Below are positions 1 through 7,174 of a DNA stretch of 25,986 nucleotides, one piece after another (position 1 is the stretch's first letter; each line of letters opens with the position of its first letter). This DNA is from AC-50 sp035640455. GTDB taxonomy: Bacteria; Actinomycetota; Thermoleophilia; Gaiellales; Gaiellaceae. Below the pieces are notes generated by a model, which saw only the letters and a program-made list of their open reading frames with translations, made no database searches and was not told where the DNA came from. The translations under genes were made by a program, and so were the position numbers. The stretch covers positions 1-25,986 of the forward strand of contig DASQWB010000113.1 in the NCBI GenBank assembly GCA_035640455.1, in the 5' to 3' direction.

Positions 1-107
1 CTTTCACTTCGAGCTTGCGCTCAAAGTCCATCCCCGAAGGGATGAGACAGGGTTCGTCCTACCCGACACGCCGAAGCGGGTCGAGCAGGTCTCGACGTAA
101 ACGTACG

Positions 108-126
108 CTGTTGAGTTTTCAAAGAC
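108..126 (-). promoter_or_regulatory. boxA-like rRNA antitermination site
   Basis: The minus strand reads GTCTTTGAAAACTCAACAG. This matches the TCTTTGAAAACT motif common in leaders of Gram-positive rRNA operons, where Nus factors bind. It lies about 140 nt downstream of the predicted start of transcription. Confidence 0.6.
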
Positions 127-145
127 CGTCGCCGCCTGGCGGCGC

Positions 146-173
146 AAAAAAGCCTCCGACTCGCGCCAGAGGC
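146..173 (-). terminator. Terminator-like hairpin with U6 tract inside the rRNA leader
   Basis: The minus strand reads GCCTC, a 12-nt loop, GAGGC, then six T residues (151-146). The stem is only 5 bp, so the terminator is weak or conditional. It lies downstream of the rRNA promoter but upstream of boxA, so it could end tyrS read-through or act as a check on rRNA transcripts. A 7+7 inverted GC repeat (about 131-145) follows directly. Confidence 0.45.
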
Positions 174-273
174 CCTCAGATGCTCGGAAGTCTTCGTATC
201 CGATTGCGTCCGAAGGCGCTCCAGTGTCGAGGTGCAGGGACTTTTCTGCGCCGCCCTCACGGGCAGCCGGGGA

Positions 274-301
274 ATGATAGCAACGTCCGCCTACCTGTCA
301 A
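274..301 (-). promoter_or_regulatory. Strong housekeeping promoter of the rRNA operon
   Basis: On the minus strand a perfect -35 hexamer TTGACA (301-296) is followed after 16 nt by TATCAT (279-274), a near-consensus -10. Transcription would start near 267 and run left into the rRNA leader. The -35 hexamer includes the TGA stop of tyrS (300-298), so promoter and gene end are interlocked. Confidence 0.75.
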
Positions 302-1491
302 GCGGCCCGGAACCGCACGAATTGGCGCTTTCCGGCCTGGAGAACGGCGCCTCGCAGCCGCTCCCGGGCCACGTCGAGGTCGACCACCGGCTCGCCGTCG
401 AGCCTGACCCCGCCCTGCCCGATCAGGCGGCGCGCCTGGCTCGTCGTCATCCCGAAGTGCCGGTTGAGCACCCGCGGCAGGTGGACCGGATCCTCGGCAG
501 GCAGGTCGACCTCCGCCACATCCTCCGGCGGACGGCCTTCGCGCACGACGCGCGTGAAGTGCTCTTCGGCACGGCGCGCCGCCTCTTCCCCGTGCGAGCG
601 GCGGACGATGAAGCGCGCGAGCTCGAGCTTCGCCTCGAGCGGATCGCCGGTCGGCGGCGGCCGCTCCATGACGAGGCGGTACCAGTCGTCGAGCAGGTCG
701 TCCGGGACCCGCATCGCGCGGCCGAACTGCTCCTCCGGAGGCGCTGTGAGCGGGATGTTGTTCCCGACCGAGGAGCTCATCTTCTCGTGGTCCCAGGAGA
801 GCAAGAGCGGCATTGTGAGCGCGACCTGGGGCTCGAGCCCGTACGCCTCCATGACCTCGCGGCCGGCGAGGAGGTTGTACAGCTGGTCGGTCCCGCCGAG
901 CTCGACGTCCGCCTCGATCGCGACCGAGTCGTAGGCCTGCATGAGCGGATAGAGAAGCTCGGACACGGAGATCGGCTCCTGCGCGGCGTACCGAGTCGCG
1001 AAGTCGTCGCGCTCGAGCAGGCGCGCGACGGTCATGATCCGCGTCAGCCGGACGACGTCGGCGAAGCTGAGCTTGGAGAGCCACTCGCCGTTATAACGCA
1101 CCTCGGTCCGCTCGGGATCGAGAATCTGCATCGCCTGCTCGACGTACGTCTTGGCGTTCGCCTCGATCTCCTCATCCGTAAGCACCGGGCGTTCGGCGGA
1201 GCGGCCAGACGGATCGCCGATCCGCGTCGTGTAGTCGCCGACGATCAGGACGCCCATGTGGCCAGCGTCTTGGAACGCTCGCATGCGCTGCAGCGGGATG
1301 CCTCGTCCGACGTGGATGTCCGGGGAGGTGACGTCGATCCCGAGCTTGACGCGCAGCGGACGACCGAGCGCAAGCTTGCGCTCGAGGCCACCTTGCGGAA
1401 GGACGTCGACGGCGTTTCGCGTCAGCTCCTCGATCTCGCCGGCCACGGCGGCCGATTCTAGGAGGGATTGGCGGCACATCGTTCGTCGCAC
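298..1491 (-). CDS. tyrS: Tyrosyl-tRNA synthetase
   Basis: Charges tRNA-Tyr with tyrosine in the cytoplasm. The class-I signatures are visible: HVGR in place of HIGH near residue 60, in the context DIHVGRGIPLQRMRAFQD, and KMSSS in place of KMSKS in the middle of the protein. The C-terminal 60 or so residues form an S4-type RNA-binding domain (SQARRLIGQGGVRLDGEPV). At up to 397 residues the length is normal for the TyrZ-like type. The start is uncertain. GTG at 1491 and ATG at 1479 both lie in or beside the arm of an inverted-repeat element, and neither has a clear ribosome-binding site. GTG at 1446, just beyond the element, gives an N-terminus closer to the family. The gene is followed at once by the rRNA promoter. 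Confidence 0.93.
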   Translation of the reverse strand: MRRTMCRQSLLESAAVAGEIEELTRNAVDVLPQGGLERKLALGRPLRVKLGIDVTSPDIHVGRGIPLQRMRAFQDAGHMGVLIVGDYTTRIGDPSGRSAERPVLTDEEIEANAKTYVEQAMQILDPERTEVRYNGEWLSKLSFADVVRLTRIMTVARLLERDDFATRYAAQEPISVSELLYPLMQAYDSVAIEADVELGGTDQLYNLLAGREVMEAYGLEPQVALTMPLLLSWDHEKMSSSVGNNIPLTAPPEEQFGRAMRVPDDLLDDWYRLVMERPPPTGDPLEAKLELARFIVRRSHGEEAARRAEEHFTRVVREGRPPEDVAEVDLPAEDPVHLPRVLNRHFGMTTSQARRLIGQGGVRLDGEPVVDLDVARERLRGAVLQAGKRQFVRFRAA

Positions 1492-1626
1492 GGAGTGTGA
1501 TGCTCGTTCCGAGGCAAGGACGCAGGGACCGTTCGTAGCCGGAGGCTACGGGCGCGACCGAGGACGCCGCATCGGGGCGAGCAGCGCGCTCCGGGCGGTA
1601 CAACGATGTGCCGCCAATCCGTCCTA
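1459..1626. repeat. MITE-like element with 25-nt terminal inverted repeats
   Basis: The left arm (1459-1483) and right arm (1602-1626) are inverted copies of each other, matching at 24 of 25 positions. Both ends begin with TA, as expected for an element inserting at TA with TA duplication (the Tc1/IS630 type). The 118-bp interior has no convincing gene and contains a 7-bp hairpin around the CGTAGCC/GGCTACG arms (about 1534-1550). The right end supplies the TAG stop of the NicO gene. The left end supplies possible start codons of tyrS. A regulatory RNA stem that hides the tyrS start is the alternative reading. Confidence 0.55.
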
Positions 1627-2361
1627 AAAGTAGTACGGCAGGAGGTTCTGGGCGCCGAGGGCGTACCACACGCCGAAGGCAAGGCTGACGAGCCCGACGG
1701 CGGGCGCGATGCGAGCGAAGGAGCGACGGGCGCGGGTTGTGCCAAGGGTCAGCCCCCAGCCCGTGGAGAGCAGCGCCATCGAAAGCGCCGTGCAGAAGGC
1801 GAAGAGGGCAAGGGAGGCGACGGCGAGCCCGTGGCTCGGGATCGACGAGAGGAGCAGGACACCGACGCCGGCGCTACCGCCCAGACCGTGGACGACGCCG
1901 ATCGTGTAGGCGCCGAGCGGGGAGCGGCTCCTCGGGGGATGCGCATGTCCTCGCGCGCGCGCGTGGGTATGCGTGTGCGCATGCTCGCCGTGGAGGTGCG
2001 GGTGGGAGTGGAAGGCGCCGCGCCGCCAGCGGACGAGGAGCCACACCGCGAGCCCGACGATCAGGAAGCCGATAGCCGTCTCGGCCGCCCGCTGCACCGC
2101 GGCCGGAAGGTAGGCGCGGTAGAGGACGATCGGCAGGCCGAACGCGAACAGCGAGCTCGCGTGACCGAGGCCCCACGTGAAGCCGAGGGCGCCGGCCCGC
2201 CGCGCCGCCCGCTCCTTGCCGGAGGCGACGAGGGTCGTCACGGCAGCGAGATGGTCGGGGTCGCTCGCGTGGCGGAGGCCGAGCACGACGGAAACGAGGA
2301 CGACGACGAGGAGCGTCGTCCCGTCGGAGAGCGAGGCGATCCTCTCGTCGAGCCCGAACAC
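1624..2361 (-). CDS. NicO-family nickel/cobalt-type transporter, His-rich loop
   Basis: A 245-residue integral membrane protein, last gene of the DUF4331 operon. An early transmembrane segment ends in the family metal motif HASDPDH (residues 31-37), the counterpart of HAxDADH in nickel/cobalt permeases. The central cytoplasmic-type loop is rich in His (HSHPHLHGEHAHTHTH), a likely metal-binding stretch. Five to six hydrophobic segments are visible. GTG at 2361 was chosen because it lies 2 nt after the stop of the upstream gene and is preceded by AAGGTGGG. Longer readings run into the neighbour. Transport direction (uptake or efflux) cannot be told from sequence. The stop codon lies in the edge of the inverted-repeat element. 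Confidence 0.75.
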   Translation of the reverse strand: MFGLDERIASLSDGTTLLVVVLVSVVLGLRHASDPDHLAAVTTLVASGKERAARRAGALGFTWGLGHASSLFAFGLPIVLYRAYLPAAVQRAAETAIGFLIVGLAVWLLVRWRRGAFHSHPHLHGEHAHTHTHARARGHAHPPRSRSPLGAYTIGVVHGLGGSAGVGVLLLSSIPSHGLAVASLALFAFCTALSMALLSTGWGLTLGTTRARRSFARIAPAVGLVSLAFGVWYALGAQNLLPYYF

Positions 2362-2363
2362 CC

Positions 2364-3698
2364 TCAGCCCACCTTCGGGAGCGCGTGCACCGTCATGGCC
2401 ACGCCGGCGACGAGGATCACGAGCGCGCTGAGGGCCGGCAGGAGGCCGAGGACGCGGCCGTTGAAGCTGGCGCGTGCGAAGAGCCGCTTCGCGAGGACCG
2501 CGGCGAGTCCCACACCCGTAATCGAGAGCGCGAGGCCGACGCTGAAGGCCACGATCAGCAGCAGGCCGAAAGCGACCCGATGGAGCGAGATCGCTGCCAG
2601 GAGGACAACGAGGGCCGACGGGCACGGCAGGAGGCCGCCGGAGACACCCACCCCGATGAGGGAGCGCCAGCCGAGGCCTTCGCCTGCTGGGTCGTGGTGG
2701 TGGTGGTGGTGATGGTGATCGTGGTCGCCGCGCGCGTGCGCGAGCCGGTGCCGAAGGCGCGCCGAGAGGACAGCCGCGCCGACCCCGACCACGAGCAGGC
2801 CCGAGGAGAGATTCAGCCACGGGTACAGCCGGTCGGGGACGACGAACTGCGACAGGGTCAGCGTCACGAGGCCGAGGGCGAACACGCCGACGGTGTGCGT
2901 CGCGGTGACGATCAGCCCGAGCAGCGCCGCGTGGAGCGGCGTCCCTCGGCTTCCGACCAGGTAGGCGGTGACGATCGTCTTGCCGTGCCCGGGCGAGAGC
3001 GCGTGCGCAGCGCCCCAGAACAGTGCGGCGGCGAGCGACGCGACGATCACGAGCGCGCTCAGATGGCGCCGGCCGATCAGGCGCGCAAAGCCGCCGTCGG
3101 CGACGCGGTCGGGTGCTTGGAGGGCAGCGCCGCGCGTGAGCGCCGGTGGAACGTCGGATCCATTCGAGGGCGCGAGACGCTCCCTCGCCGAGGTCACGTC
3201 GAGCGGGCTCGAGAGAAGGTCCTTCGGATATGCGCGCAACTCGTCACTGACGCTGTGCGCTTTGGCGCCGACGACGATCTCCTTCCAGCCGATGCGCCCC
3301 CTATAGTTGTTGTCATGGAAGACAACCGAGCTTTGCCTGCGGAGGACCGGCCCGCGAAGCACCACCTCGAGCCGCGTCGTCCGGAGACCGCCGGCACCGG
3401 CCGGATGCGCGAGCGCGTGCGCGATCGGCGTCAGGCGCGTGGGCCGCCCGTCGACGCTCAGCTCGGCGTTCCGTGCGATCTGTAGGGCATACGCTTGCGG
3501 ATCGATCTTCCCGGCCTGGAACGTCGGGATCTCAGCCATATCGAGGACGTAGAGGACGTAGAGGCGTGGCCCTGACGTCTCCAGTCGGCTGAAGCGGTTG
3601 ATCGTGAAGTTCCCCAGCGGGTGAGCGGACGCGCCCACCGGGACGAGGAGCGAGACACCGCTCACGAGCACGGCCAGGAGAACGAAGAGCTTCTTCAC
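2364..3698 (-). CDS. Secreted-domain NicO/HupE-type metal transporter with poly-His loop
   Basis: A 444-residue membrane protein. Residues 1-25 form a signal peptide ending ASA, followed by HPLGNFTINRFS and an extracytoplasmic domain of about 200 residues. The remaining half is a multi-span NicO-type domain with the motif HALSPGHGK, known from RcnA-like nickel/cobalt exporters. A loop around residues 325-336 holds an eight-His run (328-335) flanked by Asp and His, a probable metal sensor or buffer. GTG at 3698 overlaps the TPR gene's stop (GTGA), so translation is likely coupled. Together with the second NicO gene downstream it suggests export of a divalent metal, but the substrate is inferred only. 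Confidence 0.72.
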   Translation of the reverse strand: MKKLFVLLAVLVSGVSLLVPVGASAHPLGNFTINRFSRLETSGPRLYVLYVLDMAEIPTFQAGKIDPQAYALQIARNAELSVDGRPTRLTPIAHALAHPAGAGGLRTTRLEVVLRGPVLRRQSSVVFHDNNYRGRIGWKEIVVGAKAHSVSDELRAYPKDLLSSPLDVTSARERLAPSNGSDVPPALTRGAALQAPDRVADGGFARLIGRRHLSALVIVASLAAALFWGAAHALSPGHGKTIVTAYLVGSRGTPLHAALLGLIVTATHTVGVFALGLVTLTLSQFVVPDRLYPWLNLSSGLLVVGVGAAVLSARLRHRLAHARGDHDHHHHHHHHDPAGEGLGWRSLIGVGVSGGLLPCPSALVVLLAAISLHRVAFGLLLIVAFSVGLALSITGVGLAAVLAKRLFARASFNGRVLGLLPALSALVILVAGVAMTVHALPKVG

Positions 3699-5008
3699 AC
3701 CGCGTACCTCCGTGCGACCGGTGCCCAGAGGAGCGAGAAGTGCGGGTTCAGGTCGAGCGCCCGCCGGAGCGAAAGGCGAGCCTGCATGTCGTGCCCGAGG
3801 CAGCGCTCGATCATGCCACGGTGGAATTCCTTGACTGCGTCGCGCGTGCCGAGGCGGAGGGCGCGCTTCGAGAAGTGCAGCGCCTCGCCGCAGTGTCCAG
3901 TCCGTGCGAGCGCCCACGCCAGCACGTCGTCGCCGTCGATCGACGGGCGCTCACGGTACGCGAGTCGCGCGAGGGCGAGGGCACGCGGGAGGCGAACGCC
4001 GTGGTCGACGTCGAAGAGCGCCGCCTCGAGGTCCGTCCTGACGCCGTTCGCGACGAGCAGACGCTGAATCACGCCGACGAGCGCGTATTGGCGGCGAGCG
4101 AGCCGGTCGTGCCCCCTCACGTGCTCCAGGTCGCCGAGCGTCGTCACGAACTGCGGCAGCGGGATCGTCTCGACGGCGCGCCGCTCGAGCGCCATCGCGC
4201 GGCGGTAGCGGCCGCGCGCGGCCTCGACCTGGGCGAGAGCGTCGAGCGCGTAGACGTAGCCCGGATAAGTAAACAGCGCTGTCCGGTACTGCCGCGCGGC
4301 CACAGCGAGCCGTCCGCGGCCCCAGTAGAGCTTGCCGAGCTGGACGTGCGTCCATGCGAGCGCCTCCGGCTCGTCCGCGGCCGCGTCGACGGCGAGCCGC
4401 ATCGCTGCGACGGCGCCGTCGAAGTCGCCCCGCAGCTCCCGGGCGTAGGAGACCCGCGCATAGGCCGCGAGTCCCGGCCGGAGCCGCGCCATCGTGTCGA
4501 ACGCCGCGAAGGCCTCCCGGTAGCGCCCGAGTTCGACGAGCGCGTCGCCGATGACGCCGTAGCTCCGGGCGGTCGTGGGCGAGATCGCCCGCGCCCGGCG
4601 GCCGAGCGCAAGCGCTTCGCGGAAGCGGTGGCGAGAGAGCGCGAGCGAGCCGAAGCCGCTCGTCGCCAGAAGATCGTTCGGGGAGAGTGCGAGCGCCCGC
4701 CGCAGCACGCCCTCCGACTTCGTGTAGTAGGCCGGATCGCCCGTCTCTCGCGCTAGCTGCTGATATGCGAGCCCGAGCAGGTCGTAGGCGTGGACGTCGG
4801 TTGGATTCCGGCGCAGCGTCGCCTGGAGGGAGCGGACGAGCGAGGCGGTGTCGCCTGCCCCGAGCTCGTTCCCGAGGCCGCCCGCGGCAGCCTCCGGCGG
4901 CGGCGCCGGCAGCGCTCCGACCGAGTCGTGGAAGAGCCCTCCGAACAGGAGAACGGCGGCCACGAGCGCGACGGCGGTGAGGGCGAAGGCGATACGGGCT
5001 CGCGTCAT
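3695..5008 (-). CDS. Membrane-anchored tetratricopeptide-repeat protein
   Basis: 437 residues. A hydrophobic N-terminal helix (about 7-25) acts as signal anchor, then a Pro/Ala-rich linker, then helical repeats of TPR type from about residue 55 to the end, with recurring patterns such as AYDLLGLAYQQLAR, YALDALAQVEAARGRYRRAM and LNPHFSLLWAPVA. TPR proteins serve as protein-protein scaffolds. No catalytic motif is seen. ATG at 5008 is preceded by TGAGG. The gene lies second in the operon, 61 nt after the DUF4331 gene with a strong hairpin between, and overlaps the next gene by 4 nt. A scaffold for the transporters or for the DUF4331 protein is inference. Confidence 0.75.
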   Translation of the reverse strand: MTRARIAFALTAVALVAAVLLFGGLFHDSVGALPAPPPEAAAGGLGNELGAGDTASLVRSLQATLRRNPTDVHAYDLLGLAYQQLARETGDPAYYTKSEGVLRRALALSPNDLLATSGFGSLALSRHRFREALALGRRARAISPTTARSYGVIGDALVELGRYREAFAAFDTMARLRPGLAAYARVSYARELRGDFDGAVAAMRLAVDAAADEPEALAWTHVQLGKLYWGRGRLAVAARQYRTALFTYPGYVYALDALAQVEAARGRYRRAMALERRAVETIPLPQFVTTLGDLEHVRGHDRLARRQYALVGVIQRLLVANGVRTDLEAALFDVDHGVRLPRALALARLAYRERPSIDGDDVLAWALARTGHCGEALHFSKRALRLGTRDAVKEFHRGMIERCLGHDMQARLSLRRALDLNPHFSLLWAPVARRYAV

Positions 5009-5029
5009 GTGGAGACCTCACCGACGGCC

Positions 5030-5057
5030 GGAGGGCCCCGCCGCAACGGGGCCCTCC
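5030..5057 (-). promoter_or_regulatory. Strong intercistronic hairpin
   Basis: A perfect 11-bp GC stem (5030-5040 with 5047-5057) and a 6-nt loop fill most of the gap between the DUF4331 gene and the TPR gene. No T-run follows on the minus strand. It could lower read-through or stabilise the upstream mRNA, giving more DUF4331 protein than downstream products. Confidence 0.6.
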
Positions 5058-5069
5058 AGGCCGGTCGCG

Positions 5070-6416
5070 TTACGGCTTCTGCTCTCCCTTCGTGTTGTCG
5101 AAGCCGGCGGCCGGATCGTTCTGGTACGGGAACGAGCCGAGGTAGCCCTTGTCGTCGGCGTCTACGCCGTCGCCCAAGGGGATGCTCTTGCCGATGAGAG
5201 CGCCCGCAACTGCCTGCTCGGTGATGTCGATGACGTCGTCCTCGAGCCGGCGGCCGTTCGGGTACCCGGCCAGGTCGCCGCCCAGAACGCCCATCCGGTT
5301 GACCTTGCCGGGCGCCGTCGGCGGAATCGACAGGTTCAGCCGCAGCTCGTCGGCGAGCGTCGTCCCGGTGAAGTTCAGGTTCGGCTGCTGCAGGCCCGTC
5401 AGGAGCACGGCCACGAGATCGCTGCGGTCGGTCTCCTTGACGCCGAGGTTGTACAGCTTGTTGATCACCGCGGCGAGGATCGGCGAGGTGTAGTACTGCT
5501 CGAACTGCTTGTCCTTGTCCGGCGTCGTCCGGTTCCAGAGGTCCTTCTTCTCGGTCGGAATCACCGCCTCGTTGATGAGCGGGTTTCCGAGCCGCGACAC
5601 CTGCCGCCAGTCGTTCCTCTTGGTGACCTGCACGCGCGTCTTGCCCTTGACCTTCACCTTCTTCTGCTGCACGGTCACGACCTGCCGGTCGGTGGACGAC
5701 CAGACGCCGATCACGTGGCTCGCCGTGTCGTAGTCCGCGATCGGCAGCTGTAGGGCGATCGTGTGGACGGCGTAGCCGGCGAAGAAGTCCTTGCCGCCAC
5801 CGGCGTTGCCGATTCCCTTGCGAATCGCGAGCAGGTCGAAGATCGCGCCGATGTCGCCGAAGAACCCGTCGTCACGCTGTCCCGCGAACACCAAGCCGCC
5901 GCCTTCGAGCGGGAAGATCCCCTTCTGGGCGAGGTCGTGGTAGTTCGGGGTCGAGCGCGGCCCGATGTTGTTCGGCGGCGTCGTGCCCGTGGCGACAACC
6001 GTCGACTTCTTGCCGACGATCTTCGTCACCGTGTACGGCTGCACGGTGTCGCCGAGGAAGAACTGGCCCGGCTTGCGCTGGAAGCGGAGGCGGAACGTCA
6101 CGTCCGGCTTCCCGTCGCCGTTGCGGTCGATGTAGATGTTGTACCGGGCGCTCGGCGAGAACGTGTAGTAGTTCGGGCCGGCGGCCGGGTCCTCGCCCGG
6201 AATCCAGTTCGAGATGATCGTGAACGTGTCCGGCTTGTCCGGGCTGCGGAACGCGTAGAGGTCCGTGTTGTCTGCCGAAGGATCCTCTGAGATGAGCGGC
6301 GCCTCGCGGTGGCTCGAGGCGTTTCCTGCCTGCGGCGCCGGTCCTCTGGCGAGAGCGACGGCGACCGCCGCGGCCGCCGCGCCGGCGACGACGAGCAGGA
6401 GAATGACCTTCTTCAT
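5070..6416 (-). CDS. Secreted DUF4331-domain protein
   Basis: 448 residues, first gene of the operon. The N-terminus MKKVILLLVVAGAAAAA is a signal peptide or anchor. It is followed by the family hallmark SSHREAPLISEDPSADNTD and the rest of a full-length DUF4331 domain. The motif DRNGDGKPDV resembles a calcium-binding loop. The domain has no established biochemical role that I know of. ATG at 6416 was chosen because AAGGAG lies 8 nt upstream. Longer upstream readings would swallow the promoter region. The gene is read from an ECF-type promoter facing the sigma-factor gene. The protein may be the envelope factor whose level the sigma system controls. Confidence 0.82.
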   Translation of the reverse strand: MKKVILLLVVAGAAAAAVAVALARGPAPQAGNASSHREAPLISEDPSADNTDLYAFRSPDKPDTFTIISNWIPGEDPAAGPNYYTFSPSARYNIYIDRNGDGKPDVTFRLRFQRKPGQFFLGDTVQPYTVTKIVGKKSTVVATGTTPPNNIGPRSTPNYHDLAQKGIFPLEGGGLVFAGQRDDGFFGDIGAIFDLLAIRKGIGNAGGGKDFFAGYAVHTIALQLPIADYDTASHVIGVWSSTDRQVVTVQQKKVKVKGKTRVQVTKRNDWRQVSRLGNPLINEAVIPTEKKDLWNRTTPDKDKQFEQYYTSPILAAVINKLYNLGVKETDRSDLVAVLLTGLQQPNLNFTGTTLADELRLNLSIPPTAPGKVNRMGVLGGDLAGYPNGRRLEDDVIDITEQAVAGALIGKSIPLGDGVDADDKGYLGSFPYQNDPAAGFDNTKGEQKP

Positions 6417-6446
6417 CCTTAACACTCCTTCTCGGGGTCGCGCCTT

Positions 6447-6473
6447 GTTCGTACCGGCGGCGGGTCCGGTTCG
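6447..6473 (-). promoter_or_regulatory. ECF-type promoter of the DUF4331 operon
   Basis: The minus strand shows CGAACC (6473-6468), a 16-nt spacer and CGAAC (6451-6447), followed after 30 nt by the DUF4331 start. The same two boxes with the same spacer occur on the opposite strand ahead of the sigma gene. ECF promoters commonly have a -35 ending in AAC and a -10 of CGWM type. Confidence 0.65.
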
Positions 6474-6486
6474 ACGGGATGTCGAG

Positions 6487-6514
6487 CGAACCGAAGGCGG
6501 CGCCCGGACGAACT
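6487..6514 (+). promoter_or_regulatory. ECF-type promoter of the sigma/anti-sigma pair
   Basis: CGAACC (6487-6492), a 16-nt spacer and CGAACT (6509-6514). The pair matches the divergent promoter, suggesting autoregulation. Transcription would start near 6520, which excludes an ATG at 6479 as the sigma start if the promoter is real. Confidence 0.65.
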
Positions 6515-6577
6515 GTCCATATGACTCGTCGAGGCAGCGTGTTAGCGTTCGGCGCCCGCGTCCGGACCCGACCTGCC

Positions 6578-7174
6578 ATGCCGCGAGACCTCGCCCATCT
6601 ATCGGACGAAGCGCTCGTCGCGCTCGTCGCACGTTCAGACGAGGTGGCGCTCGGCGAGCTGTACGACCGCTTCGGCCGCGTCGCCTACGGCCTCGCCCGG
6701 CGGATCCTCCGCGACGACGCGCTCGCCGAGGACGCGGTGCAGGAAGGGTTTCTCGCCGCCTGGCGGTCGGCCTCGCGTTTCGTACCCGAGCGGGCGAAGG
6801 CGAGCACGTGGCTGCTGACGCTCGTGCACCGCCGAGCGGTCGACCTCGTTCGCCGCGAGGAGCGCCGCCGCACGGAGATGCTCGAGGCGCGCGACGAGGC
6901 GGCCGGCGGACCGGCTGACGAGGCTGTCTGGCTGCGCTTCGAGCGCGAGCGGGTGCAGGAGGCGCTCGCCCGCCTGCCCGACCAGCAGCGCGAGGCGATC
7001 GAGCTCGCCTACTACGGCGGGTTCACGCAGTCCGAACTCGCGAAACGCCTCGGACAACCCGTGGGTACGATCAAGAGCAGGATGTTCACCGGCCTCAGCC
7101 GGCTGCGCGAGCTTCTCGCGGAGCCGGAAGCTGAGGGGAGAGAGCGATGGAAGCCGACGCCATCCACGAGCTGA
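6578..7174 (+). CDS. ECF RNA polymerase sigma factor (SigK-like)
   Basis: 198 residues from the chosen ATG. Region 2 is clear (ALGELYDRFGRVAYGLAR, then DAVQEGFLAAWRSA), as is region 4 (LPDQQREAIELAYYGGFTQ, then GTIKSRMFTGLSRLREL). Such factors direct polymerase to stress promoters when their anti-sigma partner is disabled. ATG at 6578 gives the family-like N-terminus but lacks a good ribosome-binding site. GTG at 6539 has GAGG ahead of it, and ATG at 6521 would be nearly leaderless. The gene overlaps the anti-sigma gene by 28 nt, so the two are made together. It is divergent to the DUF4331 operon and shares its promoter signature. Confidence 0.9.
   Translation: MPRDLAHLSDEALVALVARSDEVALGELYDRFGRVAYGLARRILRDDALAEDAVQEGFLAAWRSASRFVPERAKASTWLLTLVHRRAVDLVRREERRRTEMLEARDEAAGGPADEAVWLRFERERVQEALARLPDQQREAIELAYYGGFTQSELAKRLGQPVGTIKSRMFTGLSRLRELLAEPEAEGRERWKPTPSTS

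Larger units (their letters stand above)
1..267 (-). other. 16S rRNA operon leader (rRNA gene itself outside the window)
   Basis: Read on the minus strand, this gene-free stretch looks like the transcribed leader ahead of 16S rRNA. It has a boxA-like antitermination site (108-126) and compact hairpins near the left edge. One hairpin is a 6-bp stem closed by a UUCG loop (29-44). Another is a 9-bp stem with one G-U pair closed by a GCAA loop (6-27). Such tetraloop hairpins are typical of rRNA precursors. The order tyrS, strong promoter, boxA, hairpins fits an rrn leader. The 16S gene is inferred, because its start would lie left of base 1. Confidence 0.7.

Noticed and set aside
1485..1626. T-box riboswitch ahead of tyrS
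   Set aside because: There is a GGGCGGTAC-like string, but on the wrong strand. No proper T-box sequence lies just before tyrS and no specifier stem could be drawn. The inverted-end element explains the symmetry better.
2691..2726. GTG-rich trinucleotide run as a microsatellite
   Set aside because: It is the poly-His codon run of the NicO-type transporter, in frame and matching a family feature.
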